From contig NZ_JOAI01000053.1 in the NCBI RefSeq assembly GCF_000717715.1, positions 1-43,694 of the forward strand: a stretch of 43,694 nt of DNA, read 5' to 3'. Positions 7,203 through 15,354 of this stretch are shown here, one piece after another (within the stretch, counting starts at the first letter, position 1; the number at the start of each line of letters is the position of its first letter). Source of the stretch: Streptomyces sp. NRRL B-24484. GTDB taxonomy: Bacteria; Actinomycetota; Actinomycetes; Streptomycetales; Streptomycetaceae. The notes under the pieces are model-generated. The model did no database searches and was not told the DNA's origin. It saw only the letters and a list, made by a program, of their open reading frames with translations. The translations under genes and the position numbers were made by a program.

Positions 7203-8363
7203 ATGGCCAACGAGACCGAGATTGCCGCAGGCGTGACGGAGGAGTCCGTCCGCAGGGCGCTGGCGACCGTCAACGACCCGGAGATCAACCGCCCGATCAC
7301 CGAGATCGGCATGGTGAAATCCGTCGAGATCGCCGAGGGCGGCGCCGTGAAGGTCGGCGTGTACCTCACCGTCTCGGGCTGTCCGATGCGCGAGACGATC
7401 ACCAACCGGGTGACCGACGCGGTCGCGAAGGTGCCCGGTGTCACCGGTGTCGAGGTCGAGCTCGACGTGATGAGCGACGAGCAGCGCAAGGAGCTCTCGC
7501 AGCTGCTGCGCGGCGGTGCGCCGGAGCGCGAGATCCCGTTCGCCAAGCCGGGCACGCTCACCCGCGTCTACGCCGTCGCGTCCGGCAAGGGCGGCGTCGG
7601 CAAGTCCTCGGTCACGGTCAACCTGGCGGCGGCGATGGCCGCGGACGGCCTGAAGGTCGCCGTGGTCGACGCCGACATCTACGGCCACAGCGTGCCCCGC
7701 ATGCTCGGTGTCGAGGGCCGGCCCACCCAGGTCCAGGACATGATCATGCCGCCGTCGGCGAACGGCGTGAAGGTCATCTCGATCGGCATGTTCACCCCGG
7801 GCAACGCCCCGGTGGTGTGGCGCGGCCCGATGCTGCACCGCGCGCTGCAGCAGTTCCTGGCCGACGTGTACTGGGGCGACCTCGACGTCCTGCTGCTGGA
7901 CCTGCCGCCCGGCACCGGCGACATCGCGATCTCGGTGGCCCAGCTGGTGCCCAACGCCGAGATCCTGATCGTCACCACCCCGCAGATGGCGGCCGCCGAG
8001 GTCGCCGAGCGGGCCGGCACCATCGCGCTGCAGACCCACCAGAAGATCGTCGGCGTCATCGAGAACATGTCGGGCATGCCCTGCCCGCACTGCGACGAGA
8101 TGATCGACGTCTTCGGCACCGGCGGCGGCCAGACCGTCGCGGACGCCCTCACCCGGAGCGTCGGCGCCACCGTGCCGGTGCTCGGCTCGATCCCGATCGA
8201 CGTCCGCCTGCGCGAGGGCGGCGACGACGGCCGGCCGGTCGTCCTCTCGAACCCCGAGTCCCCGGCCGGCGCCGCCCTGCGGGCCGTCGCGGGCAAGCTC
8301 GGCGGCCGCCAGCGCGGTCTGTCCGGCATGTCCCTGGGGCTCACCCCGAAGAACAAGTTCTAG
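7203..8363 (+). CDS. mrp: Mrp/NBP35 family Fe-S carrier ATPase
   Basis: A 386-residue P-loop protein that binds and transfers [4Fe-4S] clusters to apo-enzymes. An N-terminal MIP18/DUF59 domain (about 12-95, with the SGCPM motif at 58-62) is fused to the ATPase domain. That domain has a deviant Walker A GKGGVGKSS at 128-136, a switch-like DADIYGHS at 157-164, DLPPGTGD at 233-240, and the cluster-binding CxxC (C294, C297 in GMPCPHCDE). The order and length are normal for actinobacterial Mrp. ATG 7203 follows a candidate -10 by six bases. An in-frame start further upstream (7143) would add a Pro/Gly stretch without homology. It is convergent with the hypothetical gene at 8470 and separated from it by a strong terminator. 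In mycobacteria mrp also lies near sigE and tatB. Confidence 0.93.
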   Translation: MANETEIAAGVTEESVRRALATVNDPEINRPITEIGMVKSVEIAEGGAVKVGVYLTVSGCPMRETITNRVTDAVAKVPGVTGVEVELDVMSDEQRKELSQLLRGGAPEREIPFAKPGTLTRVYAVASGKGGVGKSSVTVNLAAAMAADGLKVAVVDADIYGHSVPRMLGVEGRPTQVQDMIMPPSANGVKVISIGMFTPGNAPVVWRGPMLHRALQQFLADVYWGDLDVLLLDLPPGTGDIAISVAQLVPNAEILIVTTPQMAAAEVAERAGTIALQTHQKIVGVIENMSGMPCPHCDEMIDVFGTGGGQTVADALTRSVGATVPVLGSIPIDVRLREGGDDGRPVVLSNPESPAGAALRAVAGKLGGRQRGLSGMSLGLTPKNKF

Positions 8364-8373
8364 CGAACGGCAC

Positions 8374-8446
8374 GAGGGGCGCAGGGCCTGCGCACTGCGG
8401 AGGGGCACGCACCGTGCCCTCCCGTCGTGCGGGCCCCGCGCCCCTC
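8374..8446. terminator. Bidirectional terminator between mrp and the next gene
   Basis: GAGGGGCGC (8374-8382) pairs with GCGCCCCTC (8438-8446). After one A/C mismatch, GGGCC (8384-8388) pairs with GGCCC (8432-8436). An internal hairpin GGGCAC/GTGCCC (8403-8408, 8414-8419) caps the structure. Its placement just after the mrp stop and before the stop of the convergent gene supports a two-way terminator. Confidence 0.75.
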
Positions 8447-8469
8447 TGCCGTACCCGGCCGGCCGCCGG

Positions 8470-9147
8470 TCAGCGGCCGTTGTAGGCGGTGAGGTCGGGG
8501 ACGACGCCGAAGCCGACCCCGTAGGCGCTGATGCCGCGGCCGTAGGCGCCGAGCAGGACGCCCGGGGCCTCGCCGGCCAGCACCCAGCCGTACTCGGACT
8601 CGCGGTAGCGGAAGGGCTGCGGCAGGCCGTTCACCGGCAGGGTGAGGGCGGACCAGCCGGGGCCCTCCAGGTCGTCCGCGAGGTCCCAGGCGAGGGCGGT
8701 CTGCTGGTCGAGCCAGTCCTGCCGCAGCGAGCGGTCGAGCTGGCCCGGCGGCACGGTCGCGATCAGGCCGGAGCCGGCCAGCCAGGCCGCCGAGGAGGCG
8801 GAGGTGGCCTCCAGCGTGCCGGTGTTGTCGGCGCTGCGGCGGCCGGGACGGCGGGCGACGGTCACCACCACGGCGAAGCGGCCGGCCTCACGGGACTCGT
8901 ACGGCCGGGCGGGCTCGTCGCCGTGGCCGAGCGAGCCGTAGTCGGTGCCGGCGCCCTGGCCGGCGCGGCCCGCCCCGACCGGGAACGGCCAGCGGCGGCC
9001 CGTCCAGCCCTCGTCGAGCCCGTACCAGGGGAAGTCGGCCTCCAGGTAGGGCGCCAGCGGGTCGGCGGTGCCGGCCTGGGCGCCCACCGCGGGCGTCGTC
9101 CGCCCGCCCGGGGCGACCGTGTCGCCCACTCGGCTCGTCACGTCCAT
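8470..9147 (-). CDS. Conserved hypothetical protein
   Basis: A 225-residue soluble protein I do not recognise. It has a Trp-rich segment early (LEADFPWYGLDEGWTGRRWPF), a beta-rich middle (GRFAVVVTVARRPGRRSADNTGTLEATSASSAAWLAGSGL), an acidic helix with LDRSLRQDWLDQQTALAWDLADDL, and a glycine-rich end (GVLLGAYGRGISAYGVGFGVV). There is no signal peptide or membrane segment. ATG 9147 is chosen because GAGGAGG sits six bases upstream; longer in-frame starts reach into repetitive Arg/Ala sequence with no coding character. It lies downstream of tatB on the same strand but behind the tatB terminator, so it probably has its own promoter. Confidence 0.7.
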   Translation of the reverse strand: MDVTSRVGDTVAPGGRTTPAVGAQAGTADPLAPYLEADFPWYGLDEGWTGRRWPFPVGAGRAGQGAGTDYGSLGHGDEPARPYESREAGRFAVVVTVARRPGRRSADNTGTLEATSASSAAWLAGSGLIATVPPGQLDRSLRQDWLDQQTALAWDLADDLEGPGWSALTLPVNGLPQPFRYRESEYGWVLAGEAPGVLLGAYGRGISAYGVGFGVVPDLTAYNGR

Positions 9148-9310
9148 CGCCGGCCTCCTCCATGCACCTGTCTTCTGCGGCGGCGTTCCATGGTGGCGCA
9201 CCGGGCGCGCCGCCATGGTGCGGTCGGGCCGCCGACACGTCGTGGCGTGACCGACGGCACAGTGGATCCGGCGTGCGGTCAACCTGAACACCATAGCGGC
9301 GCGGACGCCG

Positions 9311-9344
9311 ACGCCCCGCCCGGCGGAGCGGCCGGGCGGGGCGT
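9311..9344 (-). terminator. Terminator downstream of tatB
   Basis: Perfect 14-base arms at 9311-9324 (ACGCCCCGCCCGGC) and 9331-9344 with a six-base loop lie 39 bases past the tatB stop in the direction of its transcription. Confidence 0.7.
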
Positions 9345-9382
9345 GGGGAGCGTGCAGCGGCGCGCGGCCGCACCGGGTCGCG

Positions 9383-9802
9383 TCAGGTCGCGTCCAGGTC
9401 GAACGGCGGGCGCTCACCGGCGGCGAGCGGCGCGCCCGTCCCGGTGGGCGCGCTCTTGGTGAGGTCGGGGGCGGCCGCGACCCGCCGCGGCGGCTCGTGG
9501 TTGAGGGCGGACTTGAAGTCGAGGCCGTCCTTGAGCTCCTTGAAGCCCAGCGGGTCCTCGTTGCCGCCCATCAGCTGCTTGCGGACGAAGGTCTTCGGGT
9601 GCAGGTCGGTGAACTCGAAGTCCTGGAAGTCCGGGCCCAGCTCGCTGCGGATGTCGTCCTTCGCGCTGTCCGCGAAGGAGCGCACCTTGCGGATGAAGCC
9701 CATGGTGTCCTGGATGAGCTTCGGCAGCTTGTCGGGCCCGAAGATCACGATGGCCATCACGGCCAGCGCGACGACCTCCAGTGGGCCTATGTCACTGAAC
9801 AC
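9383..9802 (-). CDS. tatB: Sec-independent translocase TatB
   Basis: A 139-residue subunit of the twin-arginine translocase, which with TatC binds Tat signal peptides and exports folded proteins. The N-terminus reads FSDIGPLEVVALAVMAIVIFGPDKLPKLIQD: an outward start, the single membrane helix (about 6-22), the FGP hinge and the amphipathic helix, all standard. A charged region with SAKDDIRSELGPDFQDFEFTDLHPKTFVRKQL follows, characteristic of actinobacterial TatB, then a Pro/Ala tail. GTG 9802 is used because GGAG lies five bases before it and the Tat signature begins immediately. A promoter is visible at 9860-9888. It normally follows a sigE/anti-sigma/htrA group; here the protease gene is missing. 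Confidence 0.92.
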   Translation of the reverse strand: MFSDIGPLEVVALAVMAIVIFGPDKLPKLIQDTMGFIRKVRSFADSAKDDIRSELGPDFQDFEFTDLHPKTFVRKQLMGGNEDPLGFKELKDGLDFKSALNHEPPRRVAAAPDLTKSAPTGTGAPLAAGERPPFDLDAT

Positions 9803-9859
9803 GTACGCTCCCAGCTCCTGATGGACAACCCGACGAGCTCGGCGGCAGCCGTCGCCACC

Positions 9860-9888
9860 AGGGTAATGGCCACCGGCCCGTCTGTGAC
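9860..9888 (-). promoter_or_regulatory. tatB: Putative tatB promoter
   Basis: On the minus strand GTCACA (9888-9883) and TACCCT (9865-9860) are exactly 17 bases apart, a fair match to TTGACn-17-TAnnnT. It would give a 5' leader of roughly 50 bases before GTG 9802. Confidence 0.45.
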
Positions 9889-9987
9889 CCCGCCACCTGC
9901 GGATTGCGGTCCAGACCACCCGGCGGGCCGGTGCCTGCGTCCCGACGGCCCAGAGCCCGTGCCCCGGCGGCCCGGCGCGCGGGTGCG

Positions 9988-11016
9988 CTAACGGAGCAGG
10001 TTGTGCGGGCCGAGGCGGTTCGCACCGGCGTCGGCCGGGCCGGGCTGCGGCAGCGCACCGGGCGGCACCGAGGCCAGGGCCGGGACGGGGAAGTCGGCCG
10101 GCAGCTGCGCGTTGACCGGGACGGCGGCGCCGCCCGGGTTGCTCACCGGGCTCACCCGCGTGCCGTGCTGCTCCTCGCCGCCGACGGCCGAGGGGCCGCC
10201 GACACCCGCCAGGGTGACCGCGGCCACCGAGAAGGCACCGGCCGCGGCGAACACGAAGCGGCGGCCGAACGGCGTCGGGCCGGGCCGGGCCGCGGCCGCG
10301 GCGGGCTCGGGCAGCAGGCCCGTGCGTCCGCGGGAGGGCTGCTCGGCGCGGCGTCCGCGCGGCTCGGTGAGGCTGCGCAGCGCGGCCGCCGGACGAGCGG
10401 CGGAGGGCACCAGGGAGAGCCGGTTGCCGGGCGTCGGCAGCACCGGGCGGCCGGCCCGCGGGTCGACCCCGGGGATCGGTGTCTCGGCGCCGAGCGCACC
10501 GGAGCCGAACGAGGCGCCGGCGCCGCGGCCGAAGGAGCCGCCGGTGAGCCGGCTGCCGCCGAGGGTGCCGGGGACGGCGGGCAGGCCGCCGCCCGGACCG
10601 GAGCCGTCCTCGTCCTCGGGCAGGGCGGCGACGGCCATCAGCCGCGCCATCAGCGTCGAGGAGGGGCCCGGGGTGTCGGTACGGGTCAGCAGGTGCTTGA
10701 CCGCGCGGCCCTCGTCGGCCTCGGCGAGGCAGTCGGGGCAGGTCGCCAGGTGGGCCTGGACGCGCTCGCGGGAGTCGTGGCCGAGTTCGCCGTCGAGGTA
10801 GGCGGAGAGGCGGTCCCCGAGATGGTGCTCCTCCGCGGGCTCGGCGGGGCGGACGGCCACGGCCCGCGGTGCGGCGGGCTCGGCGGCGGGGTGCTCCACC
10901 GGGGCGGCGGCGGGGGCCTGCGCGGCGTCGCCGCGGCGGCCGAGCTGGGGCCAGGAGGGGCCGCGCCGGGACCGGCCGGTCGGCTCGGGCCCGCCCTGGT
11001 GGGCTCCGGCGTTCAC
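9988..11016 (-). CDS. Membrane-anchored zinc-finger anti-sigma factor (RseA type)
   Basis: A 342-residue anti-sigma factor for the ECF sigma gene immediately upstream. The ZAS-type metal motif HxxxCxxC is visible as H89, C93, C96 in AHLATCPDC, after [21 protein letters not shown], the usual helix that contacts sigma. A long Gly/Pro/Arg linker follows, then one membrane helix near residue 270 ([21 protein letters not shown]) and a short outer domain ending [11 protein letters not shown]. The sigma gene stop TGA overlaps this GTG start (GTGA at 11016-11013), so expression is coupled. Membrane anchoring implies release by regulated proteolysis or redox/zinc change. The extracytoplasmic HtrA-like protease usually encoded next is not present. 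Confidence 0.87.
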   Translation of the reverse strand: MNAGAHQGGPEPTGRSRRGPSWPQLGRRGDAAQAPAAAPVEHPAAEPAAPRAVAVRPAEPAEEHHLGDRLSAYLDGELGHDSRERVQAHLATCPDCLAEADEGRAVKHLLTRTDTPGPSSTLMARLMAVAALPEDEDGSGPGGGLPAVPGTLGGSRLTGGSFGRGAGASFGSGALGAETPIPGVDPRAGRPVLPTPGNRLSLVPSAARPAAALRSLTEPRGRRAEQPSRGRTGLLPEPAAAAARPGPTPFGRRFVFAAAGAFSVAAVTLAGVGGPSAVGGEEQHGTRVSPVSNPGGAAVPVNAQLPADFPVPALASVPPGALPQPGPADAGANRLGPHNLLR

Positions 11017-11726
11017 GAGCCCCTCCGGTCCAGACCGCCGGCGGAGCCGGGATCGGCGCCGACCGGGACAGGCTCCGCGGAACCGCCGCGGCGCAGCCGG
11101 CCCGGGGCCACGCCCGGCGCACGGTGCTTCAGGGCGGCGCGCAGGTGCGAGCGCCCGCGGTGGATCCGGCTGCGGACCGTCCCGAGCTTGACCCCGAGGG
11201 TGGCCGCGATCTCCTCGTAGGAGAGGCCCTCGATGTCGCACAGCACGACGGCGGCGCGGAACTCGGGGGCGAGGGTGTCGAGCGCCTGCTGGACGTCGGC
11301 GTCGAAGTGGGTGTCGCTGAAGTGCTGGGCCGGGCTGGGCTCGCGGCTGGGCAGGCGCTCGGCGGCGTCCTCGGCGAGGGCGTCGAAGCGGATCCGCTGG
11401 CGGCGGCGCACCATGTCCAGGAACAGGTTGGTGGTGATGCGGTGCAGCCAGCCCTCGAAGGTGCCGGGGGTGTAGGTGGAGAGCGAGCGGAAGACCCGGA
11501 CGAAGACCTCCTGCGTGAGGTCCTCGGCGTCGTGCTGATTACCCGTCAGCCGGTAGGCCAGGCGGTAGACGCGGGCGCTGTGCGCCTCGACGATCTCCTC
11601 CCAGGTCGGCGGGGTCCAGCTCTGCGCGTCGGGGCCCTCGGCGAAGGTCGCGAGCGCGGCCGGCTCGGCCGCGGCCCCGGCCGCCTCGGTGGTCGCGTCC
11701 TGGGGGGAGTGCGCGGGCTGGTTCAT
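11013..11726 (-). CDS. sigE: ECF RNA polymerase sigma factor, SigE type
   Basis: A 237-residue extracytoplasmic-function sigma factor. Region 2 is clear ([32 protein letters not shown], then [22 protein letters not shown]), followed by a linker and region 4 ([48 protein letters not shown]). This is the mycobacterial SigE-like group controlling envelope stress; it is not the SigE of the S. coelicolor cseABC operon. A Pro/Gly/Arg tail of about 35 residues follows region 4. ATG 11726 is a best guess: the ribosome site (GAAG) is weak, and an in-frame ATG at 11840 is possible but would add basic sequence with no homology. The divergent O-methyltransferase promoter lies in the same intergenic stretch. 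Confidence 0.9.
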   Translation of the reverse strand: MNQPAHSPQDATTEAAGAAAEPAALATFAEGPDAQSWTPPTWEEIVEAHSARVYRLAYRLTGNQHDAEDLTQEVFVRVFRSLSTYTPGTFEGWLHRITTNLFLDMVRRRQRIRFDALAEDAAERLPSREPSPAQHFSDTHFDADVQQALDTLAPEFRAAVVLCDIEGLSYEEIAATLGVKLGTVRSRIHRGRSHLRAALKHRAPGVAPGRLRRGGSAEPVPVGADPGSAGGLDRRGS

Positions 11727-11990
11727 CACGGGCTTCGGCGTACGGGCCGACGAGGTGCGGCGTGGATCGCGCTGCACAGGGACGTCGCCCTCGGCCACAC
11801 CTCCTCGGTCGGCTCTTCTGCCCAGCAGGGCCACCACCATATCCACCTCGCCCGTCAGATCCGGATAAAGTGCACGACCCCCTCCGCCACCGGCCCGCCG
11901 GGCCGGCGCGGACGGCGTCGTGCGCACCCCGATCGCCAAGTCCTGTTCCCATCAACGGCCCGCCGCCGAACGCGGTTCCCGGTCGGCCAG

Positions 11991-11996
11991 TAATCT
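11991..11996 (+). promoter_or_regulatory. Putative -10 element of the O-methyltransferase
   Basis: TAATCT fits TAnnnT. It would start the transcript near 12003, leaving about 47 bases before the proposed AUC start at 12050. It also rules out a start codon much further upstream. The -35 region is weak. Confidence 0.35.
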
Positions 11997-12049
11997 GTGG
12001 CTGAAAATGTCGACATCGGGTCGGCATCAGGCGCTCCGGAGAGGCAGCC

Positions 12050-12682
12050 ATCACCGAGTTCGGGCCCGAGCGGGCGGCTCTCGCCGACACCTACGTCGGC
12101 GAGGACGCGGTGCTGACCTACGCCCGGGCCCAGTCGGCGCGGGCCGGAATACGCGCGATCGGGCCGAGCGGCGGCGCATTCCTGCGGTTGCTGGCGGCCG
12201 CGCTGGACGCCAAGTCGGTCGCCGAGATCGGCACCGGCACCGGCGTCTCGGGGGTCTACCTGCTGCGCGGGATGCGGCCGGACGGCGTACTGACGACCGT
12301 CGACACCGAGCCGGTGCGCCAGCAGTGCGCCCGGGAGGCGTACCTCGCGGCCGGCTTCGCCCCCAACCGGGCGCGGTTCATCCCGGGCCGGGCGCTGGAC
12401 GTGCTGCCGCGGCTCGCGGACGGCCAGTACGACCTGGTGTTCTGCGACGGCGACCCGGCCGAGTCCCGCGCCTACCTCGCAGAATCGTTGCGGCTGCTGC
12501 GGCCGGGCGGGATCGTCTGCTTCGAAGGGGTCTTCCAGGAGGGCCGGCTGGCCGAACCGGACCTCGACGACCCGCAGACCCACGCGGTGCGCGAGCTCGT
12601 CCGGGACGTCCGGGAGAGCGACCGGCTGCTGCCCGCGCTGATGCCGGTCAGCGACGGCCTGCTCTGCGCCGTCAAGCGCTGA
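12050..12682 (+). CDS. SAM-dependent O-methyltransferase, probable AUC start
   Basis: A 210-residue class I methyltransferase of the catechol-O-methyltransferase-like family (homologous to the O-methyltransferase next to mycobacterial sigE). The SAM loop VAEIGTGTGVSG is at 57-68, followed by LTTVDTEP, the acidic DLVFCDGDP and RLLRPGGIVCFEG. Substrate unknown. The frame has a stop at 12002, and from there to 12110 contains no ATG, GTG, TTG or CTG. ATC at 12050 is preceded by GGAGAGG (12038-12044) at five bases spacing, and the residues between 12050 and 12110 (ADTYVGEDAV) align with the N-terminal region of related proteins. I therefore propose AUC initiation. The alternative is GTG 12110, giving a protein lacking 20 conserved residues, or a sequence error. 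Confidence 0.8.
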   Translation: MTEFGPERAALADTYVGEDAVLTYARAQSARAGIRAIGPSGGAFLRLLAAALDAKSVAEIGTGTGVSGVYLLRGMRPDGVLTTVDTEPVRQQCAREAYLAAGFAPNRARFIPGRALDVLPRLADGQYDLVFCDGDPAESRAYLAESLRLLRPGGIVCFEGVFQEGRLAEPDLDDPQTHAVRELVRDVRESDRLLPALMPVSDGLLCAVKR

Positions 12683-12767
12683 CACGACGTCCGGCAGGCG
12701 GTGCCGGCCGGGCCCCTCGGGGCGGCCCTGGTGCGGGACCGGGCCGGCACAGGTGTCCGGGCACGGC

Positions 12768-12803
12768 ACAGGGCCCGGATTCTGGCGCGAATCCGGGCCC
12801 TGT
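12768..12803. terminator. Bidirectional terminator, perfect 14-base stem
   Basis: ACAGGGCCCGGATT (12768-12781) and its exact reverse complement (12790-12803) flank an eight-base loop, between the convergent O-methyltransferase and DUF3117 genes. Confidence 0.85.
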
Positions 12804-12840
12804 CGGCATCTCCAGGAGATGAGGGGAGCACCCGCTGCGG

Positions 12841-13008
12841 TCAGCCGCAGGCCTTCTTCAGGGCCTCGCCCAGGGCATCCGCCTCATCGGGCGTCAGCTC
12901 CACCACCAGGCGACCGCCGCCCTCGAGCGGAACTCGCATGATGATGCCCCGCCCCTCTTTGGTGACCTCGAGCGGGCCGTCACCCGTCCGCGGCTTCATG
13001 GCCGCCAT
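12841..13008 (-). CDS. DUF3117 small protein
   Basis: A 55-residue protein, MAAMKPRTGDGPLEVTKEGR then GIIMRVPLEGGGRLVVELTPDEADALGEALKKACG. Length and sequence match DUF3117, an actinobacteria-wide small acidic protein (M. tuberculosis Rv1211 is a member as I recall) of unknown function. Two beta strands and a C-terminal helix ending in a conserved-looking Cys are apparent. ATG 13008 has AAGGGGA about seven bases upstream; a second in-frame ATG three codons later is possible. It is too short for most gene-length filters but its convergent terminator and conserved ribosome site support it. Confidence 0.9.
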   Translation of the reverse strand: MAAMKPRTGDGPLEVTKEGRGIIMRVPLEGGGRLVVELTPDEADALGEALKKACG

Positions 13009-13331
13009 GCTCGTTCCCCTTCCTGCAACCGCTCAGCTACGTACCGGAGGTCCGTCCACCGCCGGTATCGAACGCATTGATCGGAAGCCATTATCCCGCA
13101 TCCCGCACCCCGATGACCAACATCACTCTCCGCGCAACCGTGCCCGCACCCGCCCAAACCGTCCGATCACCTGCCCAAAACCCCATTTCGCCGCCGGTCG
13201 ACACGACATTCGAAGGTGCGGTACCTCACACTCCCCAGCCGGCCCCGGGCTCCGTCATGCTGAGTCCGTGGCCGCGGCCGCGAGCCGCGGCGCCGCCGTG
13301 CCACCCACCACGACCAGGGAGCCCTCACCCG

Positions 13332-14132
13332 ATGTCCGACTCCGTGCTGTACGAGCTCGACGGCGGCCTGGCCGTCATCACCATCAACCGCCCGGACGCG
13401 ATGAACGCGCTCGACACCGCGACCAAGGTGGCGCTGCGCGACACCGTCGTCGAGGCCGCGAACGACCCGGCGGTGCGGGCCGTGCTGCTGACCGGCGCGG
13501 GCGACAAGGCGTTCTGCGTCGGGCAGGACCTGAAGGAGCACCTGGGGCTGCTCAAGCGGGCCGAGGAGACCGGCGAGGGCGCACTGAAGACCGTCTCCGA
13601 GCACTACAACCCGCTGCTGCGGGCGCTCGCCGGGATGGCCAAGCCGACCGTGGCCGCGGTGAACGGGGTGGCCGCCGGTGCGGGCGCCGGGCTGGCCTTC
13701 GCCTGCGACTTCCGGATCGTCGCCGACACGGCCGGCTTCAACACGTCCTTCGTCGGCGTCGCGCTGACCGCCGACTCGGGCGTCTCCTGGACGCTGCCCC
13801 GGCTGGTCGGCCACGCCCGCGCCACCGAGCTGCTGATGCTGCCCCGCACGGTGAAGTCGGACGAGGCGCTCGGCCTGGGCCTGGCCACCAGGGTGGTGCC
13901 GGCCGCCGAACTCGCCGCCACCGCACGGGCCTTCGCGGCGCAGCTGGCGGCCGGCCCGACGGTGGCCTACGCCGCCGTCAAGGAGTCGCTGGCGTACGGC
14001 GCCTCGCACTCGTTCACCGAGCTGCTGGAGAAGGAGGACGAGCTGCAGACCCGGGCCGGCGAGAGCGAGGACCACCGGATCGCCGTCCGGGCCTTCGTCG
14101 CCAAGGAGAAGCCGGCCTACGTCGGGCGCTGA
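13332..14132 (+). CDS. Enoyl-CoA hydratase/isomerase family protein, PaaG-like
   Basis: A 266-residue crotonase-fold enzyme acting on acyl-CoA thioesters. The CoA/oxyanion motifs are visible: ITINRPDAMNALD (residues 17-29), GAGDKAFCVGQDLKE (55-69) and VNGVAAGAGAGLAFACDFRIVAD (around 112-134). The two catalytic glutamates of classic hydratases are not at their usual places: the first is replaced in AGAGLAFACD and the second region reads VGVALTADSGVSW with an aspartate. That pattern resembles PaaG-type isomerases. It may act in phenylacetate or fatty-acid breakdown; no paa genes are adjacent. ATG 13332 has AGGGAG at about nine bases. Its 3' end overlaps the convergent tag gene by 16 bases. Confidence 0.87.
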   Translation: MSDSVLYELDGGLAVITINRPDAMNALDTATKVALRDTVVEAANDPAVRAVLLTGAGDKAFCVGQDLKEHLGLLKRAEETGEGALKTVSEHYNPLLRALAGMAKPTVAAVNGVAAGAGAGLAFACDFRIVADTAGFNTSFVGVALTADSGVSWTLPRLVGHARATELLMLPRTVKSDEALGLGLATRVVPAAELAATARAFAAQLAAGPTVAYAAVKESLAYGASHSFTELLEKEDELQTRAGESEDHRIAVRAFVAKEKPAYVGR

Positions 14133-14710
14133 CCTGCGGCGACCCCGCGCACGTGACAGTCCGCCAGGTGGTCGTCGACCAGGCCGCAGGCCTGCATCAG
14201 CGCGTAGGCGGTGGTCGGGCCGACGAAGCGGAAGCCGCGCTTCTTGAGCTCCTTGGCCAGTGCGGTGGACTCCGGCGTCACGGCCGGCACCTCGGCGAGC
14301 GTGCGGGGGGCCGGCCGGGCCGGGTCGGCGGCGAACCGCCAGACCAGCTCGTCCAGACCGCCGTCCAGGTCGAGGGCGGCGCGGGCGTTGGCCACCGTCG
14401 CCTCGATCTTGGCCCGGTTGCGGATGATGCCGGTGTCCTGCAGCAGCCGCTCGGTGTCGGCCGGGCCGAACGCGGCGACCGCGGCGATGTCGAAGCCGGC
14501 GAACGCGGCCCGGAAGCCCTCCCGGCGGCGCAGGATGGTGATCCAGGACAGCCCGGACTGGAAGGCCTCCAGGCTGATCCGTTCGAACAGGGCGCCGTCG
14601 CCGTGCACCGGCCGGCCCCACTCGGTGTCGTGGTAGAGGCGGTAGTCGTCGGCGGACTCGCCCCAGCCGCAGCGCAGCAGCCCGTCCGGGCCGGGGACGG
14701 CGCCGGTCAC
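14117..14710 (-). CDS. tag: DNA-3-methyladenine glycosylase I
   Basis: A 197-residue base-excision repair enzyme that removes 3-methyladenine from alkylated DNA. The N-terminus has LLRCGWG and YHDTEWG; the C-terminus has DDHLADC. The zinc ligands of Tag therefore appear as C14, H27, H181 and C185. The helix-hairpin-helix core and the family motif FERISLEAFQSGLSWITILRRR (about 42-63) are intact. ATG 14710 overlaps the stop of the DivIVA-like gene (ATGA), so the two form a unit transcribed leftward. The 3' end overlaps the crotonase gene by 16 bases without a visible terminator. Confidence 0.93.
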   Translation of the reverse strand: MTGAVPGPDGLLRCGWGESADDYRLYHDTEWGRPVHGDGALFERISLEAFQSGLSWITILRRREGFRAAFAGFDIAAVAAFGPADTERLLQDTGIIRNRAKIEATVANARAALDLDGGLDELVWRFAADPARPAPRTLAEVPAVTPESTALAKELKKRGFRFVGPTTAYALMQACGLVDDHLADCHVRGVAAGQRPT

Positions 14711-15246
14711 GACTGCTCCGGGTCGTGCTTCTTGAACAGGTCGGCGCGCGGGTCCGCGGGACGCTCCTGCGCGGCCCGCCCGTCCGCCGCCGGCTCCTGC
14801 GCGGGCTGCTCGGCCGGCGCCGGCTGCTCGGTCCGCTGCTCGGCCGGCACGGGGGCCGGCGCGGGTGCGGGCGCGGTCTCCGGCCCGACCACCGCGGCGA
14901 AGGCCTCCAGGCCCGGCAGCGGCTCGTCCTGCGGCTGCCCGGGGGCGAGCTCCACCGCGCCGCGGACGACCGCGGCGGCCTCAAGCTCGGCGATCCGGGC
15001 GTCGCGCAGCGCGAGCTCGGCGCCGAGCCGGTCGAGCACGTTGTCGACCTCGTCCATGCGGTAGCCGCGCAGCGCCATCGGCAGCCGCAGCTCGTCCACG
15101 TCGTGCCGGCCGAGCGGCCGGTCCTGCGGCAGCCGCGCGGCGATCCGGTCGGGCAGCGCCTCCGGAAGCGTGCCGCCGCCACCGAGCGCCACCAGCGCCG
15201 CACCGCCGACCACCACGGCCATCGCCGCCACGATCACCCAGAACAC
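14707..15246 (-). CDS. DivIVA-domain membrane protein
   Basis: A 179-residue protein. Residues 1-22 form one membrane helix (FWVIVAAMAVVVGGAALVAL). A short DivIVA-like segment follows, DVDELRLPMALRGYRMDEVDNVLDRL, with the adjoining coiled-coil AELALRDARIAELEA. The remainder is Pro/Ala/Glu-rich (APAPAPVPAEQ) and ends DLFKKHDPEQS. DivIVA-like coils mark poles or septa in actinobacteria; the related protein upstream of mycobacterial tagA has the same layout. Its stop overlaps the tag start by four bases. The divergent folP-like gene starts 108 bases away, so a shared bidirectional promoter region is likely. Confidence 0.82.
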   Translation of the reverse strand: MFWVIVAAMAVVVGGAALVALGGGGTLPEALPDRIAARLPQDRPLGRHDVDELRLPMALRGYRMDEVDNVLDRLGAELALRDARIAELEAAAVVRGAVELAPGQPQDEPLPGLEAFAAVVGPETAPAPAPAPVPAEQRTEQPAPAEQPAQEPAADGRAAQERPADPRADLFKKHDPEQS

Positions 15247-15354
15247 GAGCCGCCTCCGTCAGTCACCGGCCCGTCTCCGGCAATGGTGGGATCATGGTCC
15301 CCGGACAGGCCGGGGCCCATCATTGCACCCGGGCGAGCTGTGGAGGAGATTCCG

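Noticed and set aside
11013..11939. Longer sigma factor starting at 11939
   Set aside because: The extra N-terminus is basic, Gly-rich and lacks homology; the ECF core begins shortly after ATG 11726.
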